Assembly: GCF_018403665.1 (NCBI RefSeq) | Contig: NZ_BOVJ01000016.1 | Location: 1 to 40,088, forward strand | Direction of reading: 5' to 3' | Length of the DNA: 40,088 nt | DNA from: Paenibacillus cisolokensis | GTDB lineage: Bacteria; Bacillota; Bacilli; Paenibacillales; Paenibacillaceae | Shown here: positions 29,575 through 37,313 of the stretch, piece after piece | Layout: each line of letters begins with the position of its first letter | Position numbering within the stretch: the stretch's first letter is position 1 | Position numbers and translations under genes: made by a program | Notes under the pieces: model-generated | Told to the model about the DNA's origin: nothing | What the model saw: only the letters and a program-made list of their open reading frames with translations | The model's database searches: none

Positions 29575-30303
29575 ATGAATGAGCAGAACAAACCGAAACA
29601 AGAGCAAGAAGCTCCCAAAACCGCAATGGGAGAATCGTCTGCTGCCAAGTCTTCGGGCTGGAAAAAGGCGCTGTCGAAAAGATGGGTTTCTCCGGCAGTG
29701 TTCGTGGCCGCGGCAGCTATCATCGTAACCTTAATGTGGATCTATCAGGGAGCGGAACAACCCGAGCCGGCATCCGAGACTTCCGAACTGACGGAGACCG
29801 AAGGGGCAAACGGTGAACAGGCTGTACAGAAAGATACGCTGGAGGTGACGACCGGCGGCGAGCTGATGCAGTATCCGGTCGCCAACCGGGACGAGCTGGA
29901 AGAAACGATTCCTTACTACAATGCCGAAGCTTCCGGCGAGGAGCGCGCGGCAGCGATGCTGCAGACCGGCAATACGTTCACGCCGCATACGGGCATCGAC
30001 TGGGCAAGTCCGAACAATGAAACGTTCGACGTGCTGGCTGCGCTCAGCGGCAAAATCAGCCGGGTGGAAAAACATCCGACGAACGGCGGCATCGTGGAAA
30101 TTACCCATGGCGACGGCCTGACGACCGTATACCAGAGCCTAGCGGACATTCAGGTCGAGAATGGCGAGGATGTGAAGCAGGGCACGGTTATTGCCAAAGC
30201 GGGCCGCAACGAGCTGGAAAAAGACCAAGGCGTACATCTTCACTTCGAAGTGCTGAAGGACGGCAAGCCGATCGACCCGAACATTCTGTTCGATCAGCAA
30301 TAA
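29575..30303 (+). CDS. spoIIQ: SpoIIQ-like M23 (LytM) family sporulation protein
   Basis: A 242-aa forespore membrane protein. A basic cytoplasmic segment (1-37) precedes one membrane helix (about 38-57), an acidic linker and a LytM/M23 domain (about 130-240). In B. subtilis SpoIIQ pairs with SpoIIIAH across the engulfing membranes. All four putative zinc/catalytic positions are present here: His138 and Asp142 in PHTGID, and His221 and His223 in GVHLHFE. The B. subtilis protein is reported to lack one of these His. A perfect SigF promoter and the spoIID-spoIIQ-spoIIID order support the call. GTGAGGTGATAG precedes the ATG. Confidence 0.9.
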   Translation: MNEQNKPKQEQEAPKTAMGESSAAKSSGWKKALSKRWVSPAVFVAAAAIIVTLMWIYQGAEQPEPASETSELTETEGANGEQAVQKDTLEVTTGGELMQYPVANRDELEETIPYYNAEASGEERAAAMLQTGNTFTPHTGIDWASPNNETFDVLAALSGKISRVEKHPTNGGIVEITHGDGLTTVYQSLADIQVENGEDVKQGTVIAKAGRNELEKDQGVHLHFEVLKDGKPIDPNILFDQQ

Positions 30304-30312
30304 CGGAACTTG

Positions 30313-30354
30313 AATGAGACAGGCAAGGGCATCGTCCTTTGCCTGTTTCATTTT
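30313..30354 (+). terminator. terminator after spoIIQ
   Basis: A 17-bp stem (30313-30329 with 30336-30352, loop CATCGT) contains two G-T wobbles and is followed by a short T4. It lies 10 bp after the stop codon. Confidence 0.8.
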
Positions 30355-30401
30355 GGAACCGGGAAAAACGCGCTGCGGCGGCATACGAGCTATAAAAATG
30401 A

Positions 30402-30428
30402 GGCGGCCGGGAGTCATTCCCGGCCGCC
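30402..30428. terminator. second perfect hairpin between spoIIQ and spoIIID
   Basis: GGCGGCCGGGA (30402-30412), loop GTCAT, and TCCCGGCCGCC (30418-30428) form an 11-bp perfect GC-rich stem. On the plus strand it is followed by GTTTCGG; on the minus strand by TCATTTTTATAG. It could stop transcription in either direction. Confidence 0.5.
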
Positions 30429-30488
30429 GTTTCGGATGCGAATTTGAAAATTATTGCAGGATTGAGGCTTGTCACGCTTGGCTATAAA

Positions 30489-30516
30489 GAATATCTACCC
30501 GTACCCCTCATATAAT
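30489..30516 (+). promoter_or_regulatory. SigE-type promoter of spoIIID
   Basis: GAATATC (30489-30495) resembles the SigE -35, and CATATAAT (30509-30516) matches the -10 CATACAAT in 7 of 8 positions, with 13 bp between. It lies 34 bp before the start. The embedded TATAAT could also suggest SigA, but no -35 fits. Confidence 0.65.
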
Positions 30517-30549
30517 GTACCAAACTATCTCGAGTAGGGAGGCGGGAAC

Positions 30550-30839
30550 GTGCACGATTACATCAAAGAACGGACGATAAAAATCGGCCGTTGTATCGTG
30601 GAAACGAAGCATACGGTACGGACGATCGCCAAAGAATTCGGCGTTTCCAAAAGCACGGTGCATAAAGATTTAACCGAACGGTTGCCGGAAATCAATCCCG
30701 ACTTGGCGGATCAGGTCAAGCACATTCTCGAGTACCATAAGTCGATCCGCCACTTGAGGGGAGGAGAAGCGACCAAGATTAAATACAAGAAATCGAACAG
30801 CAAGAAGCGGGAGGTGATCGCTGCGGCAAAATTGATTGA
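30550..30839 (+). CDS. spoIIID: sporulation transcriptional regulator SpoIIID (3' end probably frameshifted)
   Basis: Mother-cell DNA-binding regulator that modifies the SigE regulon. The body is almost identical to B. subtilis SpoIIID: HDYIKERTIKIGR, the helix-turn-helix TIAKEFGVSKSTVHKDL (about 25-41), LPEINPDLADQVK and SIRHLRGGEATKIKYKK. GTG start with AGGGAGG upstream. As given, the frame runs to 30936 (128 aa) with a hydrophobic tail that overlaps the mbl promoter. Adding one A to the run at 30828-30831 gives an end at AAAKID and a stop at 30837-30839, i.e. 96 aa, close to the B. subtilis length (93). I favour the shorter protein, though the evidence is weaker than for the other frameshifts. 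Confidence 0.9.
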
Positions 30840-30898
30840 TTATCGGCGCTTTGAAAAAAGGAGTTTTCCGTTTTCTGGCGAATTAATAATGTTGGGTA

Positions 30899-30927
30899 TT
30901 GCCATGCTTTTGGCATCATTTTATGAT
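30899..30927 (+). promoter_or_regulatory. SigA promoter of mbl
   Basis: TTGCCA (30899-30904, 5/6), a 17-bp spacer and TATGAT (30922-30927, 5/6). It lies 47 bp before the mbl start. A 6-bp hairpin CATCAT-TTT-ATGATG (30914-30928) covers the -10. Confidence 0.7.
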
Positions 30928-30974
30928 GGTGTTTAGATATGCCGAACATTATTTCGTTGGAGGACGTAACCCTT

Positions 30975-31979
30975 ATGCTGAGCAAGGATATCGGAATTGA
31001 TCTCGGAACGGCCAATGTGTCGATTCACGTGAAGGGCAGAGGCGTCGTGCTTGACGAGCCTTCCGTCGTCGCGATCGAAAGCGACACGAAGCGCGTGCTG
31101 GCTGTCGGAGAAGAAGCGCATCGGATGGTCGGGCGGACTCCCGGCAATATTGTTGCCATTCGTCCTCTCAAAGACGGTGTTATTGCGGATTTTGAAATTA
31201 CGGAAATTATGTTGAAAGCGTTCATCGACCGTGTCGGCGGACGCAACTGGTACAGCCGCCCGCGCATACTGATCTGCGCGCCAACGAACATTACGTCGGT
31301 CGAGCAAAAAGCGATACGCGAGGCGGCTGAACGCAGCGGGGCGCGGGAGGTTTATTTGGAAGAGGAGCCGAAAGCGGCGGCGATCGGCGCAGGTATGGAT
31401 ATCTACCAGCCGAGCGGCAATATGGTGGTCGATATCGGAGGGGGCACGACGGACGTAGCCGTCCTGTCGATGGGAGACGTTGTGACCGCCGCTTCGATTA
31501 AAGTCGCGGGGGACAAATTTGACGCCGCGATTATGAAATATATTAAAAACAAGTACAAGCTGCTGATCGGAGAACGGACGAGCGAAGATATTAAGATCAA
31601 AATCGGCACGGTGTATGCCGACGGCAAACGGGAAGAAATGGACATTCGCGGACGCGACATGGTGACGGGCCTGCCGCTTACGATTACGATTCGTTCGGAA
31701 GAAGTGCAGGAGGCGCTGTGGGACTCCGTCTACACCATCGTAGCTTCGGCGAAGTCGGTATTGGAGCAGACGCCGCCGGAGCTGTCGGCGGATATTATTG
31801 ACCGGGGGGTCATTCTTACAGGCGGGGGAGCGCTGCTTGACGGATTTGACGCCTTGCTGGCGGAGGAGCTGAAAGTTCCCGTACTCGTTGCCGACGATCC
31901 GATGCATTGCGTGGTAAAGGGAACCGGCATTATGCTGGACAACCTCGACAAGGTGACGCGTCGCAAGATCAGAGCGTAG
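30975..31979 (+). CDS. mbl: MreB-family rod-shape protein Mbl
   Basis: A 334-aa actin-like ATPase that forms membrane-associated filaments guiding lateral-wall synthesis. Actin-fold motifs are phosphate 1 (DIGIDLGTANVSIHVKG), LLEEEPKAAAIGAG-type sequence after SVEQKAIREAAE, phosphate 2 (MVVDIGGGTTDVAVLS) and adenosine (IDRGVILTGGGALLDG). It is closer to Mbl than MreB by position after spoIIID, as in B. subtilis. ATG 30975 is preferred, with TTGGAGG (30957-30963) upstream; an ATG twelve codons earlier lacks a ribosome-binding site. Confidence 0.94.
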   Translation: MLSKDIGIDLGTANVSIHVKGRGVVLDEPSVVAIESDTKRVLAVGEEAHRMVGRTPGNIVAIRPLKDGVIADFEITEIMLKAFIDRVGGRNWYSRPRILICAPTNITSVEQKAIREAAERSGAREVYLEEEPKAAAIGAGMDIYQPSGNMVVDIGGGTTDVAVLSMGDVVTAASIKVAGDKFDAAIMKYIKNKYKLLIGERTSEDIKIKIGTVYADGKREEMDIRGRDMVTGLPLTITIRSEEVQEALWDSVYTIVASAKSVLEQTPPELSADIIDRGVILTGGGALLDGFDALLAEELKVPVLVADDPMHCVVKGTGIMLDNLDKVTRRKIRA

Positions 31980-32002
31980 TATAGGACGGGACTGCGACAA
32001 AA

Positions 32003-32045
32003 GGCCGGCCAGCGCGAACGATTCACGTTTCGGGCTTCGCCGGCC
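32003..32045 (+). terminator. long hairpin after mbl (imperfect terminator)
   Basis: GGCCGGC (32003-32009) pairs with GCCGGCC (32039-32045), with further pairing inside the loop. It is followed by AT-rich GATAATATTATTATG, not a T run, so termination may be partial. Confidence 0.45.
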
Positions 32046-32081
32046 GATAATATTATTATGGAGTGTCCAAGCCTATGCTTA

Positions 32082-32116
32082 CGAAGCTGACTTTGCTTCG
32101 CAAAGTCTTGAGGAGG
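32082..32116 (+). promoter_or_regulatory. mutually exclusive leader hairpins at the flhO ribosome-binding site
   Basis: CGAAGC (32082-32087) can pair with GCTTCG (32095-32100). Alternatively GACTTTGC (32089-32096) pairs perfectly with GCAAAGTC (32100-32107) around a TTC loop. The two structures share bases, and the second ends directly at the Shine-Dalgarno TTGAGGAGG (32108-32116). The arrangement looks like a translational switch, but function is not shown. Confidence 0.5.
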
Positions 32117-32124
32117 TCATAATC

Positions 32125-32994
32125 TTGCTGAGAGGTCTGTACACGGCCGCGTCGGGAATGCTCACCCAGCAGCGCCGCCACGATACGGTGACGAACAATA
32201 TAGCCAACTTGAACACGCCCGGCTACAAGCAGTCGGTCGCCGTGTCCCGCTCCTTTCCGGAGATGCTTCTGTCGATCGTCGGCGCCAGCGATCAGCCTAA
32301 TGCGGCTATCGGTCCGATCCATACGGGCGTGCTGGCCGAAGAGAGTTTGCTGCTGCATTTGCAGGGCGATCTGCTGAAGACGAACCGGATGTCCGACTTC
32401 GCGATCGTCTCCGAAATTGCCGTACCGGGAGCCGTATTCGACGAATCGGGCAAATACGTGACGCCGGAAGGCGAAACGATTTTTCAGCCGCAAGCGTTCT
32501 TTACCGTGCAGAACAGGGACGGTGAAATCCGCTACACAAGAGGCGGGCAATTCGTCCTGACCGAGACCGGCGATCTGATCACGCCTGACGGGGCGGCGGT
32601 GCTCGGCGAGGGCGGCCAACCGATCCGTTTCGAGCCGGGGACAAGCCTGGAGGGATTGTCCTTGACGGCGGACAGACAATTCGTGGATGCCGAGACGGGC
32701 GAGCCGACCGGCCAGCGTCTGCTGCTCACCCGGATCGACGATCCGAACCGCCTCGTTCGCGAAGGAGACGGCAAATTCCGGCTGAACGAAGAAGATGCCG
32801 CGCTTGCCCGCGAGCTTGAGGCGGATGACGCAGTTGTCGTTCATCAAGGCTATATCGAACGGTCCAATGTCGATTCCGCCCAATCGATGGTCGACATGAT
32901 GGCGGCTGTTCGGGCATACGAAGCGAATCAGAAAGTCGTCCAGTTTTATGACCGGAGTCTGGAAAAGGCCGCCAACGAAGTCGGACGGGTGTAA
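32125..32994 (+). CDS. flhO: flagellar hook-basal body protein FlhO (FlgF/FlgG family)
   Basis: A 289-aa distal-rod/hook-type protein exported by the flagellar type III apparatus. The N-terminal rod motif is LYTAASGMLTQQRRHDTV followed by NNIANLNTPGYK; the C-terminal flagellar domain is GYIERSNVDSAQSMVDMM followed by RAYEANQKVVQFYD. Start is TTG 32125, with TTGAGGAGGTCA seven bases upstream. The position mbl-flhO-flhP matches B. subtilis. flhP starts 17 bp after its stop, so the two are probably co-transcribed. No other flagellar genes are in the window. Confidence 0.92.
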   Translation: MLRGLYTAASGMLTQQRRHDTVTNNIANLNTPGYKQSVAVSRSFPEMLLSIVGASDQPNAAIGPIHTGVLAEESLLLHLQGDLLKTNRMSDFAIVSEIAVPGAVFDESGKYVTPEGETIFQPQAFFTVQNRDGEIRYTRGGQFVLTETGDLITPDGAAVLGEGGQPIRFEPGTSLEGLSLTADRQFVDAETGEPTGQRLLLTRIDDPNRLVREGDGKFRLNEEDAALARELEADDAVVVHQGYIERSNVDSAQSMVDMMAAVRAYEANQKVVQFYDRSLEKAANEVGRV

Positions 32995-33011
32995 CCGGAG
33001 GGGGATAATAC

Positions 33012-33854
33012 GTGAACAATTCCATGATCACCGCCATGTCGTCGATGAACGGACTGCAGCAGCGTCTCGATCTGCTCGCCGAAAACGTCGCCAATGTCAA
33101 TACCGCCGGCTACAAACGGAAGCAAGCGACGTTCAGCGATCTGCTTCGCACCGTGCAGCAGCAGCCGGAGGCATTCGAGCGGCCGGGGCGTCTTACGCCG
33201 GGCGGATTTTCCCAGGGCTGGGGAGCGCGAATGCATATGCTTCAGCCGGACCTCAGTCAGGGTGCGCTTAAAGAAACGGGACTTTCGACCGATGTCGCGA
33301 TCGAAGGCAATGCGCTGTTCGAGGTGGTGACCGATGCGGAAGGGACGCGCGCGTTTACGCGCAACGGCGCGTTCCAGTTGACGTTGAACGGAAACGGTGA
33401 TACCATTTTGGCAACAGGCGACGGATATCCGGTCGTAGCGGTGATGACCGGCGCGGACGGACAGACGGTCGAAGGCAATGTCGTACTGCCTCCGAACTAC
33501 GATCTTCGGATTTATCCGGACGGCCGGCTGGAAGCCGTGAACGCCGAAGGGACTGCGGTCGGACTCGGTCGGCTGAAGGTAGTGGAACCGACGAAGCCGG
33601 CGCTGCTGGCGGCGGTTCAGGACAATTTGTTTGCGGTTCCGAACGGGGTGAATCGGGACGACGTGCTGACCGATATCGTGCCCGGCGAGGGGAACCGGAT
33701 TTCGCTGCATCAGGGGTATCTGGAGCAGTCGAACGTCAGTCTGGTCGACGAATTGACGGAATTGATTAACGTGCAGCGCGCTTACCAGCTGAGCGCAAGG
33801 GCATTGTCGTCCAGTGACATGATGATGGGCATGGCCAATTCGCTGCGCGGATAG
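33012..33854 (+). CDS. flhP: flagellar hook-basal body protein FlhP (FlgG family)
   Basis: A 280-aa paralogue of the preceding gene. N-terminal rod motif: MSSMNGLQQRLDLLAENVANVNTAGYK-type sequence; C-terminal motif: GYLEQSNVSLVDELTELI followed by NVQRAYQLSARAL. Together with FlhO it probably forms the distal rod; assignment of each to FlgF or FlgG function is inferred. GTG start with GGAGGGGG upstream. Intact frame. Confidence 0.92.
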   Translation: MNNSMITAMSSMNGLQQRLDLLAENVANVNTAGYKRKQATFSDLLRTVQQQPEAFERPGRLTPGGFSQGWGARMHMLQPDLSQGALKETGLSTDVAIEGNALFEVVTDAEGTRAFTRNGAFQLTLNGNGDTILATGDGYPVVAVMTGADGQTVEGNVVLPPNYDLRIYPDGRLEAVNAEGTAVGLGRLKVVEPTKPALLAAVQDNLFAVPNGVNRDDVLTDIVPGEGNRISLHQGYLEQSNVSLVDELTELINVQRAYQLSARALSSSDMMMGMANSLRG

Positions 33855-33868
33855 ATAGGATGATGGAC

Positions 33869-34219
33869 ATGAGCGTGGAAAAGACGAAACTTGGCGTTTC
33901 CCGAAAGACGGACCGGGAAACCGCCGATCGTCTCTCCCATGACGAAGGCGGCCGGGAACGCGGGAATGACGCGGCTTCCCGGACCGAAGGGGAAACGCCT
34001 TCCGCCAACAAGGCGGGCGCTTCGGGCAGGAGCCGTTCCAGATGGCTGCGTGCCTTACGTATCATTCTTCGAATATGCGTCGTACCCGTTCTTTTTCTAA
34101 TCGCGCTGTGCGGCGGATTGTACATCGGGTATGTCGTGCTGGGCAACGGATCTGCCGACGACGTGTTTGATTGGACTACGTGGCAGCATATGTACGATCT
34201 TATTTTTGCCGATTCCTGA
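33869..34219 (+). CDS. EpuA-family small membrane protein (annotated elsewhere as RNA polymerase subunit beta)
   Basis: A 116-aa protein with a polar, low-complexity N-terminal half (about 1-60), a basic stretch RSRSRWLRALR, one hydrophobic helix (about 66-90) and the C-terminal DVFDWTTWQHMYDLIFADS. This short motif, a helix followed by a W-x-H-xx-D-L-I/V-F-x terminus, marks the EpuA family (PF11772). The database name 'DNA-directed RNA polymerase subunit beta' is misleading; there is no polymerase domain. Three ATGs compete (33860, 33863, 33869); ATAGGA at 33855-33860 favours the last. It probably belongs to the flhO-flhP transcript and is followed by a strong terminator. Confidence 0.75.
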   Translation: MSVEKTKLGVSRKTDRETADRLSHDEGGRERGNDAASRTEGETPSANKAGASGRSRSRWLRALRIILRICVVPVLFLIALCGGLYIGYVVLGNGSADDVFDWTTWQHMYDLIFADS

Positions 34220-34251
34220 TTGTTCGATTCCGAACGGTCGGACGGCCGTAT

Positions 34252-34289
34252 CACCGCTCAAGAGCCGGACTTGGGAGGTGTTTTTTTTT
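34252..34289 (+). terminator. rho-independent terminator after the EpuA-like gene
   Basis: CACCGCTCAAG (34252-34262) pairs with CTTGGGAGGTG (34270-34280), with one G-A mismatch and one wobble and a 7-base loop. Nine T follow. It closes the flhO-flhP-EpuA unit. Confidence 0.88.
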
Positions 34290-34302
34290 GCCGGCATAGA
34301 GT

Positions 34303-34308
34303 TATAAT
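34303..34308 (+). promoter_or_regulatory. -10 box of a candidate promoter for the phosphatidyltransferase gene
   Basis: A perfect TATAAT immediately downstream of the terminator and 77 bp before the next start. No good -35 is seen at 16-18 bp. Confidence 0.35.
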
Positions 34309-34384
34309 GAGTGGGGACCTCGCAGCCCGAAAAATCAGCAAGTTCGGCGGGAATGGAGCGAGAATGGAAGAAGGGGGCGTAAGC

Positions 34385-34950
34385 GTGAATTTGCCGAATA
34401 TGTTGACACTTCTGCGGTTTCTGCTCATTCCCGTTTACGTCGCCGTGTTTGCCGACGGTCGCTTGATATCGGCTTTTCTCATTGTCGCCGCGGCGGGATT
34501 GACCGATATTCTGGACGGTTATATTGCCCGCAAGAGCGGCCAGGTGACGGCGGCAGGCATGATGCTCGATCCGCTCGCGGACAAGCTGATGCTCATTACG
34601 GTCATTCTGTCTCTTGTTCTGACCGGACGCATTCCGTGGGCGGCGGCGGTTTTGATGTTCGTGCGCGATCTCGGGATGATTGTCGGTTCGGCCTTTTTTC
34701 ATTTTCGCGGGAAAAAGACAGTGCCGGCCAACTGGATGGGCAAGCTGACGACCGTGCTATATTACATAGCCATCATGCTCATTTTTTCGATGTGCCGTAT
34801 GCACAGCAATGTCTGTGGGGGGTCATCGCGTTTTCGTTTATAACGTCGGGGATGTATATCGCGCTGTTTCTGTCCATGAACCGGTCCGTGCCATCCTCTG
34901 CGCAAGAGACGCCCGCGAAGCCCGGCGCCGACGGCGCCGACGCGTCGTGA
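34385..34950 (+). CDS. CDP-alcohol phosphatidyltransferase, PgsA-like (frameshifted in this sequence)
   Basis: Membrane enzyme that transfers a phosphatidyl group from CDP-diacylglycerol, most likely to glycerol-3-phosphate (phospholipid synthesis); substrate is inferred. The family signature D-x2-D-G-x2-A-R-x8-G-x3-D-x3-D is complete in TDILDGYIARKSGQVTAAG followed by MMLDPLADK. The frame breaks in the T run at 34782-34787. One extra T restores IAIMLIFFDVPYAQQCLWG and the last helix FSFITSGMYIALFLSMN, giving 188 aa. GTG start with GAAGGGGG upstream. The C-terminal Ala/Asp-rich tail is unremarkable. Confidence 0.9.
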
Positions 34951-35094
34951 AAAGAGGCCCGGCCGGCGGATGCTTCGATCCGAAAGCCAGACCCCCTTAT
35001 CTCAACCTTCATGAACTGCAGTTTCACGAAGGATGCCTCTATTTTTTCAAAGCGGCGCTTAATTATGCGCCATGCCGCGAAAGGAGACGCTGCC

Positions 35095-35525
35095 ATGCTT
35101 GACATTACGCAAATTCAGGAGATTATCCCTCATCGTCCGCCGTTTCTGCTGATTGACCGCATTTTGGAAGTGGAAGCCGGGGTAAGGGCGGTGGGTATCA
35201 AAAATGTAACGATGAACGAACCGTTTTTACCGGACATTTTCCGGGTTATCCTGTCATGCCCGGCGTTCTGATCGTAGAAGCGCTGGCTCAGGTCGGTTCG
35301 GTCGCCATGCTGATGAAGGAGGAAAATCGCGGGAAACTGGGCTTTTTTGCCGGAATAGACGGATTTCGCTTCCGCGACCAGGTCAAACCCGGCGATACGC
35401 TGCGGCTCGAAGTTGAAATTACACGCCTGAAAGGTACGATAGGCAAAGGACAAGCCGTGGCGACGGTGGACGGCCGCAAGGTGGCGGAGGGCGAGCTGAT
35501 GTTCGCGCTGTCCGATCCGAATTGA
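35095..35525 (+). CDS. fabZ: 3-hydroxyacyl-ACP dehydratase FabZ (frameshifted in this sequence)
   Basis: Fatty-acid elongation enzyme removing water from beta-hydroxyacyl-ACP. The N-terminus is [19 protein letters not shown]. The frame breaks inside the active-site segment at the T run 35224-35228: one extra T restores [17 protein letters not shown] with catalytic His48, then VLIVEALAQ with Glu62. The repaired protein is 143 aa, standard length, with KFRRQV-like [13 protein letters not shown] and a normal C-terminus. AAAGGAG precedes the ATG. fabZ (ywpB) follows flhP in B. subtilis also. Confidence 0.95.
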
Positions 35526-35594
35526 CGCTGTTAATAATTGACGCTATTAGATATTTTTAATCGATGATCAAATGGAAACGAAAGGATGGGTGCC

Positions 35595-37301
35595 ATGTCA
35601 CTTCAAGCGGCGCATGAGCGATATGAAGCCTGGTTGAACGACCCCTACATCGATGAGGCGACGAAGGAAGAGCTGCGCGGAATTTCCGGGCAAAAGAAGG
35701 AAATCGAGGACCGGTTTTACCGGGATCTGGAGTTCGGAACCGGAGGATTGCGCGGCGTCATGGGAGCAGGGACGAACCGGATGAACGTCTACACCGTCGG
35801 CAAAGCGACCCAGGGATTGGCCGAATGGCTGCTGCAGCGGGAAAGCGCCCCGTCGGTCGTCATCGCCCACGATTCGCGAAACCGGTCGCCGGAGTTTGCG
35901 CTTCATGCCGCCCTTGTGCTGGCTGCGAACGGCATCAAGGCGTATCTGTTCCCGTCGCTTCGTCCGACTCCCCAATTGTCGTATACGGTCCGGTCATTGA
36001 AAGCTTCCGGCGGCATCGTCGTGACGGCGAGCCACAATCCGCCCGAATACAACGGCTACAAAGTGTACGGGGCGGACGGCTGCCAGCTCGTTCCGGCCGC
36101 TGCGGAGCAGGTCATTGCGGCGATCCGGCAAGTGCAAAGCTTCGATCAAGTGAAGCGGCTTTCCCGGGAAGAAGCGGAACAGAAAGGGCTGCTGCAGTGG
36201 CTCGGCGAGCGGGAAGACCAGGATTACGTGAAGGCCGTCACGGCGCAAAGTCTGAACCGGGAGCTGCTGCAGGGCGAGCTGGGCGAGCGGTTCGCCGTCG
36301 TCTACACGCCGCTTCACGGGGCCGGCAATATTCCCGTTCGCGAGGTGCTGCGGGAAGCGGGCTTCAGAAGGGTATCGGTCGTTCCGGAGCAGGAACAGCC
36401 GGACGGTTATTTCAGCACGGTCAAATCGCCCAACCCGGAAGAACGCGAAGCGTTCGAGCTGGCCATCGAGCTGGCGCGGAAGGTGGACGCCGACATTATT
36501 ATCGGCACCGACCCCGATTGCGACCGGATGGGCGCTGTCGTCCGCAACCATGAGGGAGAATATGTCGCGCTCACCGGCAATCAGTCCGGCGCGCTGATGA
36601 TTTATTACGTTTTGAGCCAGCTTAAAGAACAGGGACGGCTGCCGGAGAACGGAGTCGTTGTCAAGACGATCGTAACGAGCGAGATGGGCGCCGATATCGC
36701 CCGGCATTTCGGGGCGGAAGTGGTCAATACGCTGACCGGTTTCAAATATATCGGGGAAAAAATGACGCAGTACGAGAAGTCGGGCGAAAAAACGTTTCTG
36801 TTCGGCTACGAAGAGAGCTACGGCTATTTGACCGGCACGTATGCCCGCGACAAGGACGCGGTCGTCGCGTCGTTATTGATTTGCGAGGCTGCGGCATACT
36901 ATAGCCGTCAGGGCAAGTCGCTGTACGATGTGCTGCTTGAACTGTACGAACAATTCGGCTACTACCAGGAGCATCTGGAGTCCCGCACCCTGAAAGGGAT
37001 CGACGGCGTTCAGAAAATTCAGGCGATCATGGAAGACTGGCGGACGAACGCTCCTGCCGAAGTCGCAGGCGTGACGGTGAACCGGGTGCTGGACTATCAA
37101 GGCGGATTGGACGGGTTGCCCCCTGAAAATGTGCTGAAATTTTTGTTGGCTGACGGTTCGTGGTTTTGCTTGCGTCCTTCGGGCACGGAACCGAAAATCA
37201 AAGTATATTTTGCGGTCAAGGGAAGCTCTCGGGAAGACGCTTCCGCCAAAGTGGCCCGCCTGACCAAAGCGGTAATGGGTCGGGTCGATCAAGTAGGTTA
37301 A
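35595..37301 (+). CDS. pgcA: alpha-phosphoglucomutase / phosphomannomutase
   Basis: Interconverts glucose-6-phosphate and glucose-1-phosphate, supplying UDP-glucose for glycolipids and wall teichoic acids. The 568-aa, four-domain protein has the phosphoserine loop VVTASHNPPEYNGYK (Ser about 145), the Mg2+ loop GTDPDCDRMG (about 303-312), the sugar-binding GYEESYGYL and the phosphate-binding RPSGTEPKIKVYF near residue 527. ATG 35595 is preferred over one three codons upstream, which overlaps the AAAGGA ribosome-binding site. It is intact and is followed 12 bp later by the DUF5693 gene, so probably an operon. Confidence 0.94.
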   Translation: MSLQAAHERYEAWLNDPYIDEATKEELRGISGQKKEIEDRFYRDLEFGTGGLRGVMGAGTNRMNVYTVGKATQGLAEWLLQRESAPSVVIAHDSRNRSPEFALHAALVLAANGIKAYLFPSLRPTPQLSYTVRSLKASGGIVVTASHNPPEYNGYKVYGADGCQLVPAAAEQVIAAIRQVQSFDQVKRLSREEAEQKGLLQWLGEREDQDYVKAVTAQSLNRELLQGELGERFAVVYTPLHGAGNIPVREVLREAGFRRVSVVPEQEQPDGYFSTVKSPNPEEREAFELAIELARKVDADIIIGTDPDCDRMGAVVRNHEGEYVALTGNQSGALMIYYVLSQLKEQGRLPENGVVVKTIVTSEMGADIARHFGAEVVNTLTGFKYIGEKMTQYEKSGEKTFLFGYEESYGYLTGTYARDKDAVVASLLICEAAAYYSRQGKSLYDVLLELYEQFGYYQEHLESRTLKGIDGVQKIQAIMEDWRTNAPAEVAGVTVNRVLDYQGGLDGLPPENVLKFLLADGSWFCLRPSGTEPKIKVYFAVKGSSREDASAKVARLTKAVMGRVDQVG

Positions 37302-37313
37302 GGAGTGGACTTC

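Noticed and set aside
33869-34219. Calling the EpuA-like gene an RNA polymerase beta subunit
   Set aside because: The protein is a 116-aa single-helix membrane protein without any polymerase domain; the name is a database artefact.
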